Assembly (NCBI GenBank): GCA_013146195.2
Contig: CM028377.1
Location: forward strand, 171,816,290 to 171,880,289
Length of the DNA stretch: 64,000 nt
Direction of reading: 5' to 3'
Source: Codonopsis lanceolata
Lineage: Eukaryota; Streptophyta; Magnoliopsida; Asterales; Campanulaceae
Under the pieces are notes generated by a model. It was not told the DNA's origin. It did not search any database and saw only the letters and a list, made by a program, of their open reading frames with translations. Both the position numbers and the translations under genes were made by a program. This document shows, piece after piece, positions 56,214 through 64,000 of the stretch; position 1 is the first letter of the stretch, and every line of letters starts with the position of its first letter.

Positions 56214-56948
56214 TGTGCACGTGCAAATGACACGACGTCAGTATGAGACGATGTCAGCATTCAAAATAATCAATTTAAAATGAACACCTCTTGGTAATCA
56301 ATTAAAATAATATGATCATCCAACAGTTGAAAAAAAAATTAAAAGTTAGTTTTCTAATTTTTTTTAGGGAAACAGGAGTGGTACCCTGCTAGATTTTATT
56401 AATATAAAATAAAATTACAAACTTTAGTGGGGCAACCAACTTTGCCCTTATAGGATAGAGGATGGATGAACCTAACCTCGAAAAGGAAATACTAACAATA
56501 AATAAAAACTAAGAAATTTGAATATGATGTAAACCTTGGGCATCCATATTGATTATCGCCGTGAATCGAACGAGGAAGATCTTATAAAGAAAAAAAGTGA
56601 CATACATACCCATGTTTAAAGAGGGTTGTTAAGAGGAACAAAAAAATAAAGGAAATAACTTACCGTTAATGATTTACAAATATCTCCTTTACTGTTACCA
56701 TAATTCACGAAATCTATAAATATCTCTTGAATGCATTAAAGAAACTAATATAAGAAAGCAAATGTTAGAATTAATTAGGAACCAATTAGGATGACATTGA
56801 GAGTTAATTCTGGCCTGTAGTTATGTTTGCTAAAAATGAATCGTGGCATGTAGTTAACCTTTCAAAAGATTTAATCTTGATTAGTAGTTATGTTTGGTAA
56901 AAATGAATCCTGACTAGTAGTTAATATTGAGCTTTATTATAATATAGA
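56214..56948 (-). mobile_element. Helitron (735 bp) in copy B
   Basis: The counterpart of 51765-52508: 5' TCTATATTATAATAAAGCTC at 56948, with the 3' hairpin near 56219-56233 abutting the smaller Helitron. Confidence 0.65.
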
Positions 56949-57815
56949 TAATTGCATTTAAATAAAAGTACATCAATATTTTTATAAGTTTCAATTCCTT
57001 AATCTATAAGCAAATTTCTAAATCATTATTTATTTTGGAACCAAGGGTGTATATGGTAAGAATTGAAATTCAATCATCGATGCAACATTGAGAATACAAT
57101 CTATAACATTTTTGAAAAAAAATCAGAAGGTTAACTAGTTTCATATACATTTTTTATAAATGTTTTATTCCCTCAGTTACTAAATTAATCTTGTTTGACC
57201 CGACATATTGATTTAAAATTTAATTGATTATTATGAATATTAGGATATATTGTGTATTTTTCAAAGATCATTTGGGAGTGAGACCCATTTTTTAAAATGA
57301 AATAAAGAAGAAAGATGAACTATTTTTTTAGGAGAGAAGTGAGTATTAAATTGACCTAGAAAAAAAAGGTCAAAAAAGACCTTTTATTGTATGGAGGGAA
57401 CATCTATTAGTTTCCCTGATTCTATAAGCAAATCTTTGGTAATTTAGATGAGTATTTTTATTAATCATTTGGAGTTATTGGTGATCCTAGATACATTAAG
57501 ATTGGAGTTAAATTTATTCCACGGTTAACAATGTCTTCCTTGTGGGAGAGTTACACTTTTCTACAATTTTCAAAAATTATGAATGCAACTTTCATAATAT
57601 TTTAATTTTATATTTCACATTTAATATAAATATATTGATTATGTTTAATTATACTTTTCAAACGGGACTCTTTGAGTAGAGTGGAATAAGGATAATTTCA
57701 CAGTTTCCAATGATAGTACGGGGGACACGCTCGTATATGAGTTCGGTAGCTCGAAAGCTAATTAATAGACCATGATTTGCATCATGCGAGTGTGCGCAAG
57801 ACAAAGTCTGTACTT
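56949..57815. other. Non-coding stretch with a MITE
   Basis: A Stowaway-like MITE lies at about 57168-57400 (TTCCCTCAGTTACT.. to ..TATGGAGGGAA). Otherwise AT-rich, with no gene seen. Confidence 0.5.
57168..57400. mobile_element. Stowaway-like MITE
   Basis: Left TTCCCTCAGTTACTAAATTAATC after TA; right ..CTTTTATTGTATGGAGGGAA before CA. The borders are imperfect, but the CCCTC/GAGGG ends fit Stowaway. Confidence 0.55.
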
Positions 57816-58059
57816 GTTGAGAATACAGAACCTACAAGATAGGCAGAGTGTAGGGGTTAATGGGTTATTAATGTAGTTTGAAAGAACTAAGTGTTTTTTA
57901 GTGAAAGGGAAAACAGGTGGTTCTGTTATTTCATTTCAGGCTCAAGGTTGAGTTCCAGTTTGTATAAATATAGGTTGTTGTTCATACACACAAGCTAATG
58001 AGAAAAAACCCCCCGAATTATTCTCTCTCACAAAACCCTCTCAATTTTAGTTTTCATCA
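57816..58059 (+). repeat. 5' LTR
   Basis: TGTTGAGAATACAGAAC.. to ..GTTTTCATCA; 244 bp. A TATAAATATA box lies at 57963-57972. Confidence 0.9.
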
Positions 58060-58071
58060 TGGTATCAGAGC
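58060..58071 (+). other. Primer-binding site (initiator tRNA-Met)
   Basis: TGGTATCAGAGC directly after the LTR. Confidence 0.9.
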
Positions 58072-58309
58072 ATGTCTGATCCACATTTCTGCTTCCGCTA
58101 AACTGATTGACTTGATCATGTTTATATGATCGATTTAATTGTTTGATTGCACTGATTAGGTCTGCTACCTTTGATTGGATCGCGCGGCTTGGTCAACAAT
58201 TTACTGAAAGGCCTTCACTGATTCCTTGCGTGCTTCTTAGTCGATCGAAGTTATCGATTCATTCCTTGTTCCAATTAGTCGATTCTCTTCATTCTTGAAC
58301 TCTCTCCAA

Positions 58310-58904
58310 TGGTGAATACTGCTAATGAAGAACGTGAAAAACGTGCGAACGTGAAGAAGAGGAAGATCTTCCTGAAGATGAATCTCCTTTTGATGAATAT
58401 GATCTCAAGGATGCAATTCTACAGATTCATCCGTCACATCCACTGTATCTACATCCTAATGATCATCTTGGTATGATTCTTGTAACTCAGCCTTTGAGTG
58501 ATTTTGTTAATTTCAACCAGTGGAGGTTATCAATGGTTATAGCTTTGTCTGCTAAAAACAAGCTAGGTTTGGTTAACGGCAAGAATAACAAACATATTCC
58601 TTCTTCTAAATACGTTAATCAGTGGGAGAGGTGTAACCACATGGCTATTTCTTGGCTCTTAAATGTTGTTTCACAAGAAATAAAGTCCAGCATTTTTTAC
58701 TTTACCACAACAAGAGCTGTGTGGGATGATTTAAATGTCAGGTTTTCTCAAACCAATGCAGCTAAGAGCTTCCAAGTCAAGAAGAGCTTAACTGAATGTA
58801 TTCAAGGGAATCTCTATGTGTCTGCCTATTTCACTAAATTTAGGAGTCTATGGGATGAACTAACCAGCCTTACTAGTATCCTTAAATGTGTGTGTAACTA
58901 CTAG
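58310..58904 (+). pseudogene. Copia gag, frameshifted and fused to RT
   Basis: The likely start is the ATG at 58310 (MVNTANEERE), with a frameshift before 58440. The recognisable core is HPLYLHPNDHLGMILVTQPL, NFNQWRLSMVIALSAKNKLG, then WERCNHMAISWLLNVVSQEI and AVWDDLNVRFSQTN, the Gag-polypeptide domain of copia. It ends FRSLWDELTSL followed by unrelated residues where the deletion begins. The zinc knuckle is lost. Confidence 0.75.
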
Positions 58905-59731
58905 CTACTACAAGTATGAAAGGCTGGCCTCTTCATCAAATGGATGTTTCTAATGCATTTCTGCATGGTACACTCAATGAAGAGGTGTTTATGAAACTTC
59001 CACCTAGTTATTTTCCTCCTGCAGTCACTACCAATCCTTCTTTAGTCTGCAGACTAGTCAAGTCTCTGTATGGCCTTAAGCAGGCCCCAAGGCAGTGGAA
59101 TCACAAGTTGTCTTCTGCTCTGAAGTCACTGAGGTTTGTTTAGTCTATTCATGATCATACTCTCTTTATTCAAAACACTACATCTTCATTCACTGCCTTG
59201 TTAGTCTATGCAGATGATATGGTAATTACTGGCTCTTCACCTACTGCTATAGCGGATCTCAAGACACAACTTCATTCCATTTTTACTATTAAGGATCTTA
59301 GCCCTCTGAGGTATTTTCTTGGTCTTGAAATAGCCAGAAACTCTAAGGGGATCTGTCTTCACCAGAGGAAGTACACTCTGGGAATTATAACTGAGACTGG
59401 TCAGATTAATGCTAAGCATTCTGCCATTCCAATTTCTCAACATCATGGTCTTTCTACAGATCATGGCCCTCTATTGGGTAATCCTGACAGATATAGACGA
59501 CTTGTGGGAAGACTCATATACCTTACCATTACCAGACCAAACATATCATATGTTGTTCATGTGTTAAGCGAGTTTCTGGCTCAGCCTAGGAGTCCACATT
59601 TGAGTGCAGCCTTGAAGTTGGTTCGATTTCTCAAAAACTCTCCAGGCCAGGCTCTATTTTTTCCAAATCCAATAGTTTTATTATGCCTGCCTATTGTGAT
59701 GCTGATTCGGCTGCCTGTCCAATATCCATAA
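58905..59731 (+). pseudogene. Copia RT, N-terminally truncated
   Basis: GWPLHQMDVSNAFLHGTLNEEVFM holds the first catalytic Asp. CRLVKSLYGLKQAPRQWNHKL follows, then a stop at about 59141-59143, then LLVYADDMVITGSS with an intact YADD motif, LRYFLGLEIARNSKGI and LVGRLIYLTITRPNISYVV. One stop and one shift are the only breaks after the large deletion. Confidence 0.85.
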
Positions 59732-60183
59732 GATCTGTGACAGGTTTCTGTGTATTTTTGGGGTCCTCCTTAATTTCGTGGAAGAGGAAGAAGCAACCCA
59801 CTATCTCTAAGTCATCCGTAGAGGCTGAATACAGAGCCATGGCTGCCACTTCTTGTGAACTCACTTGGCTTCATGTGTTAATGAAAGATTTTCAGCTACC
59901 TTCTCCACTTCCCATTTCTCTGTTCTGTGACAACAAGACAGCCATGCATATTGCTGCTAATCTAGTGTATCACGAACGAACAAAGCATATAGAAATCGAC
60001 TATCATATAATTCGCCAGATGATTGATGATGGTCATATCTCTACAACTTATGTCTCTACCAAAGATCAACTTGCTGATTTATTGACCAATGTTGTCTCTA
60101 TTTCTCAACTACATCATCTGCTGTCCAAGCTGAGAGTTGTGAATATCTTCACCACTTCCACCTTGAAGGGGGGGGGGTGTTGA
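59683..60183 (+). CDS. Copia RNase H
   Basis: A 166-codon frame with the complete set of RNase H residues: YCDADSA (Asp), SSVEAEYRAMA (Glu), FCDNKTAMH (Asp), and HERTKHIEIDYHIIRQ to the end. It overlaps the RT frame by about 50 bp in another phase, so a frameshift separates them. The last residues run over the polypurine tract into the LTR. Confidence 0.8.
   Translation: MPAYCDADSAACPISIRSVTGFCVFLGSSLISWKRKKQPTISKSSVEAEYRAMAATSCELTWLHVLMKDFQLPSPLPISLFCDNKTAMHIAANLVYHERTKHIEIDYHIIRQMIDDGHISTTYVSTKDQLADLLTNVVSISQLHHLLSKLRVVNIFTTSTLKGGGC
60162..60177 (+). other. Polypurine tract
   Basis: GAAGGGGGGGGGG-type run directly before the 3' LTR; plus-strand primer of reverse transcription. Confidence 0.85.
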
Positions 60184-60422
60184 GAATACAGAACATACAA
60201 GATAGGCAAAGTGTAAGGGTTAATGGGTTATTAATGTAGTTTGAAATAGCTAAGTGTGTTTTTAGTGATAGGGAAAGCAAGTGGTTCGGTTATTTCATTT
60301 CAGGCTCAAGGTTGAGTTCAAGTTTGTATAAATATAGGTTGTTGTTCATACACGCAAGCTAATGAGAAAAACCACCCAAATTATTCTCTCTCACAAAACC
60401 CTCTCAATTTTAGTTTTCATCA
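60178..60422 (+). repeat. 3' LTR
   Basis: TGTTGAGAATACAGAACATAC.. to ..GTTTTCATCA; 245 bp, aligned end to end with the 5' LTR. Confidence 0.9.
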
Positions 60423-60579
60423 CTACTCTACACAAGCTTACCTCTTACACATAAGACACTTGTATTTAAAGCACACAAACTTTTGTTAGTTTTCACAATA
60501 TGAGACAAACTCACTTTCAAGATCACACTTTAATCATTCATAACTTATTTATAAAAATATCAAATTTGATAAAGAAATA

Positions 60580-60757
60580 TTCCCTCCGTTTTAGGCAAAG
60601 AGTCTGCGTTTGAAAGTCAAACTTTTTTAGAAAATGACACCTTTAATAAGCCATTAGTAATAAAATAGCATTTTTATGCCTTAATTTTTGAAAGTGAACT
60701 CTTTATGCGAAACATTTCAAAATAAAATAGTTGACTCTTTGCTCAGAATGTAGGGAG
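60580..60757. mobile_element. Stowaway-like MITE
   Basis: 178 bp with ends TTCCCTCCGTTTTAGGCAAAGAGTC and GACTCTTTGCTCAGAATGTAGGGAG, TA on both sides (60578-60579, 60758-60759). Confidence 0.85.
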
Positions 60758-61528
60758 TATATGATTTCAATGTTCTCACGGAGTATAATACATTTCCACA
60801 ATTACCCTCTTTATTACACAAATTACTCTAAAAAAAATTGTACCTCAAGTTTGCACAATTTCCTTCAAAAACAAAGTTTTTTCAACATTATCCTCTCAAA
60901 AACTTCATCATATCCAATTGAAGTTTATTCTATATTGATGTTTATCTTCGGTTGGATCTAGCCCCATTTAATACTTTGATGGTGTTGGGATAAACCACGT
61001 TAATCGATCTTGTGTTTTCATAAGGGTACTTGCTTTTTGTATATGCCAAAATATGATAACAACATTAGACCATTTCCAATAGTTTTACACCAAACCTTTA
61101 AACTGATGCGATTTCTACACCAATTTCTTTCACCATTACCAAAAGTTCTTTTTCGAAATTTACTCTAAAAAGAATATTCAAACTATGTTGTTCATTGTTC
61201 TATTTAAAATATATGTTTAATTCCATTTAATTTGTATTAATGTATTTTAGCAAGACAAATATATTATTTATTGAATTAATATTATATTAAATTAAATACT
61301 ATGCATTAAAAGTAATAATTGAATGCAAGAATTTAATTGTGACTAAAATACAAACGAACTAAAATTAATAATTAAATGAAATACATTAATAGAGACTAAA
61401 ATATAAACATTAAAATAACTTAAATAAACAACTAAATATACATATGAAAATACAACTAAATAACAAATAACTAACAATAAAAATAATTAAATTAATAGTA
61501 TTTAAACCAAAACAAAAAAAAACTAGTA
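60758..61528. other. AT-rich non-coding stretch
   Basis: No gene or recognisable element seen. Confidence 0.6.
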
Positions 61529-61780
61529 CTCCCTCCGTTTTCAAAATATTGTCTAGGTTGATCCGACACACCATTTAAGAAGAACGAATTTACTAGATTA
61601 TAAATATTAATATAATATGTGGTTTCCTTTAATGTCTTTGAGTATGTAGGCATAATTAAAGTATGTAGAAAAAATAAAGGTAAAGTGGCAAACATATTTT
61701 CCTAAAAGAGAACGTTTTAAAAGATGACAATTATTTAAGAACGAATGAAAAAAAAGACAATAATTTGAAAACGAAGGGAA
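61529..61780. mobile_element. Stowaway-like MITE
   Basis: 252 bp with ends CTCCCTCCGTTTTCAAAATATTGTC and GACAATAATTTGAAAACGAAGGGAA, flanked by TA (61527-61528, 61781-61782). Confidence 0.85.
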
Positions 61781-62075
61781 TATTTAAACCAAAACATTAA
61801 AGTAACAATATTAATAAAAAATAAAACACGAAACAATTAACTAAACAAACAAAAACAGAAAAGAAAAAGATGCCAGGTAAGATGAAGCATGAACAGTTCC
61901 AAGCCAAATTTGAAGACCCACGGGTGATCTTGATTTTGAAACAACTTTTAAAGCTTATCTTGGAAGAAGGAATAGTCCATTTTCTTCCACCAAATCGAAG
62001 GAATAGAGCATCCGTTGAAGATTCTCTTAGACCAAGTTCAACGGTTTATCAATTGGGGATAAAGAGGGGGGGGGT
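61781..62075. other. Unassigned stretch with an open frame
   Basis: An 86-codon frame begins at 61870 (MPGKMKHEQFQAKFEDPRVI) and is not recognised. A G9 run with purines before it (62062-62074) resembles a polypurine tract next to a TG. Confidence 0.3.
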
Positions 62076-63840
62076 TTGTTCAACAACGGAGTATTACCGT
62101 TTGATCACGCCACGAAGACGGGGTGACTGAGCTGGCAGTCCACGTAATGGACCTGAGCTGACGTGTCCGACTCTTTAGGGTCACGTCGGTGTAGTGGGCA
62201 CCGGTGGTACCAATTCTTCTAGGATATCTGGGCTTGATGGTTGATCTTGGGTAATCCTGGTTGATGGATACCTGAAAGGAAGACTTCCGTTAGGGTGCTA
62301 GGGGTTTCCTAGTTACAGCCCTCCGGTGTGAGAGTCAGTAATCAGGATATAACTTATGTGCCGGAGCTGGGCGTTCCCTTAAGCTTCCGGTGAGTGTATT
62401 GATAGTAATCTCCTTGTATGTTTTGTATATCACCAGCAATATAGTAAGTTTGCAATGTTAAGTAATCTTACCTTTCTTGAAGGGAAGGTTTCCTTTTATA
62501 GCAGCTTAGATTTGGAGTCATGATTGGTATGAGGGTCCCAACTGGTGGGACTTGTTCCCTGGTCGGCTTGCTGGCAGTTCCTGAGTGGTTAACAGGTTGC
62601 GTGTCCAGTGTGGATTGTAGGCGGTTGAATAAGCCGATAAGGTACAGCGGCTTGCATGGCTTGCTCGGCTTTTGTGGGGAAGGCACCTGGATGCTATGTA
62701 CAGGCTACGGGCTAAACCTGTCTTATCCCAGAGGAATTGTCGGCCGAGCATATGTGATGCTCGTTCATGTGGTCGGGTGTAGACTCGTGGTCGGCTATTG
62801 TGCTCGGCAGGTCGGTGGTCGCAGGCACTTCATCAATTAGTTAATGTTCGTCGGCGATGATCGACTGGGAAGTGGTCTTCGGCCTTTGGTGGGACCGGCC
62901 CAAGCCTAGCTGGAATCCAGGTGGTCGCTCCACGTAGGGGGACCCAGGTCGGGTCCCATCAATAGCCCCCAAGTTTCCAAGTGCGAGGATTTATCCTTAG
63001 CTTGGAAAGTTTAGTCAAATTTTATGCTTGATTTGTCTGCCTCTGATCTTCGTTAGGCTTCCTCGGCTCTTTGTTCGTTTCTTTTTGTGGTCGCTAACTT
63101 GATTTGATTGCTTGGCTGTTCGGTTTTTTCGTAGTCGATCACTTTGATACCGAGGATGCACAAAGGAGTAATTAGTGGAATTTTCCTTGGAAATTGGTCC
63201 GCCGTATGCATTAAATGCACGGTTTTCGAGGAGTCGTAGGTAATGATTCATAATTACTTTTCCCAAAATGTGACGGCGTCCGGTTTATTGAAACGTCGTC
63301 GGTTTGCAGTCATTTCGTGAACAGTGCTCGCCACGTGTCGATCAGCGGATGGTTTGGTAATGATCCGCGTGTTTTTGGTCGGGTCGACCCGGGAAAATCG
63401 GGTTGATATAAAATCACGATTTTTCCCGTTTTTTCACTTCACTCTTCTTCTGCACTCTTCTTCAATTTCTTCAAACTCTAAAACGGGCGAAAAAACTCTT
63501 CCTGCTACTCTTCCCATATCTGACAATTCCAGCCGTTCCTTTGTTCTAAAATCCTAGTTTCCAGGTTCACCATTTCTTCCTCTTCCTTTTGATACGAATT
63601 TCTTGAGTTTTTAACTTTGTTTTGAGCGTTTTCTGGTTTTGCAGTTTTTTCCGGCGACTTCTGCGTTTTCCGATACATCGGAACTCATTCCTTGGTGTCT
63701 GTCATTTTTCCCGGTCCTCGCTCAACCTCCTGTTTTTCTTGCTCGCTCTTGATCTAGATCCATTATACAGGTACTCGCTCTATTTCTTTCATTTTTACTC
63801 GCTCTTGTTCGGTCTGTTAGGTTTCTAGGGTTAGGCTTTT
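62076..63840 (+). promoter_or_regulatory. GC-richer LTR-like or promoter region upstream of the edge ORF
   Basis: The region is markedly GC-richer than the preceding DNA. A TATAAAA box at 63407-63413 is followed by a pyrimidine-rich leader (CTTCACTCTTCTTC..) and possible 5'-UTR splice signals (CAG/GTACTC near 63769 and TTAG/G near 63820). The text CATCAATAGCCCCCAAG near 62959 recalls LTRs of plant retroelements, but this is memory only, and neither LTR edges nor a primer-binding site can be shown. It could equally be a host promoter. Confidence 0.4.
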
Positions 63841-64000
63841 ATGAACCCCGCATCTGCCCTTTCTGTTTTTGCCCCAAGCGAAACCTCTTACTCATCTTCG
63901 CCCAGCTCCTCGACTGTCTTTCAAAGAAGTATGAGGACTAAGCACGTTAGCCCTGAGCCAGCATATGCTCGATCTCCAACGACCAAGAGGTTATACTCGC
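63841..64000 (+). CDS. N-terminal part of an unidentified protein, cut by window edge
   Basis: An open frame from ATG at 63841 to the edge (53 codons), beginning MNPASALSVFAPSETSYSSS, Ser/Pro-rich and low in hydrophobics, ending near ARSPTTKRLYS. It sits about 430 bp after a TATA box with a plausible leader and has good open-frame context. The family cannot be told from this part; a retroelement gag or a host gene are both possible. Confidence 0.45.
   Translation, partial: MNPASALSVFAPSETSYSSSPSSSTVFQRSMRTKHVSPEPAYARSPTTKRLYS

Larger units (their letters stand above)
52509..56948. repeat. 2.9-kb tandem duplication, copy B (with Mutator-like insertion)
   Basis: Begins right after the 5' terminus of the Helitron that ends copy A, and itself ends at a matching Helitron 5' terminus (56948). 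Without the 1.5-kb Mutator-like element and its target duplication it is about 2.93 kb, against 2.92 kb for copy A. It contains no gene. Confidence 0.85.
57816..60422 (+). mobile_element. Ty1-copia deletion derivative with both LTRs
   Basis: 2.6 kb: 5' LTR, primer-binding site, gag, RT, RNase H, polypurine tract, 3' LTR. Protease, integrase and the start of RT are missing by a deletion near 58900. Flanks are GTACT and CTACT, a near-perfect 5-bp target duplication. LTRs differ at roughly 14 sites over 244 bp by eye. It is unlike the SIRE-like elements in its small LTRs and in its gag. Confidence 0.9.

Noticed and set aside
62062..62074. G-run as a definite polypurine tract of a retroelement
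   Set aside because: No matching LTR or integrase/RNase H upstream; noted only as a resemblance.
62468..62840. Overlapping frames on both strands in the GC-rich region near the right edge
   Set aside because: Mutually exclusive, unrecognised and in LTR-like text; expected by chance at this GC content.
1..64000. tRNA and rRNA genes
   Set aside because: None recognised on either strand; the only tRNA-related signals are retroelement primer-binding sites.

Overview
The window is nuclear DNA from a flowering plant, most probably a eudicot. It is AT-rich, full of (AT)n and (GA)n microsatellites, and packed with plant-type mobile DNA: SIRE-like Ty1-copia, Tat-like and chromovirus-like Ty3-gypsy, Stowaway and Tourist MITEs, a Mutator-like element and Helitrons. 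I cannot place it to family or species. Only one ordinary host gene is convincing: a short ORGAN SIZE RELATED (ARGOS/OSR) gene at 48622-48852 on the minus strand. A second open frame runs off the right edge from 63841.

Layout: 1-2.8 kb holds a copia gag fragment and degenerate repeats. A minus-strand SIRE-like copia with a ~1.25-kb 5' LTR and primer-binding site fills 2.8-9.05 kb; it is broken by a 158-bp tandem duplication and a deletion in reverse transcriptase (RT). A minus-strand Tat-like gypsy fills 9.05-16.2 kb, with LTR, gag, protease, RT, RNase H and integrase all damaged. The stretch 16.2-22.2 kb is non-coding and repeat-rich, with features of a promoter and leader for an untranslated minus-strand transcript. 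A Helitron cluster, all on the minus strand, covers 22.5-27.4 kb, followed by a ~74-bp minisatellite. From 28.4 to 32.8 kb a dead plus-strand copia is interrupted by the LTR, PBS and gag of a second SIRE-like element. A decayed plus-strand chromovirus-like gypsy (33.9-37.5 kb) carries a Tourist MITE in its integrase, and a plus-strand Helitron lies at 38.2-39.0 kb.

From 39 to 48.1 kb there are Stowaway MITEs (one pair nested around a small acidic open frame), an inverted pair of a dispersed repeat, and two small Mutator-type elements. After the OSR gene, a 2.9-kb head-to-tail duplication (49.6-56.9 kb) has its internal junction exactly at a Helitron 5' terminus, and its second copy carries a 1.5-kb Mutator-like element with a perfect 9-bp target duplication. 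A small copia deletion derivative with both LTRs lies at 57.8-60.4 kb. The last 2 kb look like an LTR or promoter plus leader feeding the edge ORF.

The window documents layered insertion, in which later elements land inside earlier ones, and several Helitron joins that look like rolling-circle concatemers. I found no operon-like or otherwise clearly new gene system; the Helitron joins are the most unusual structure.
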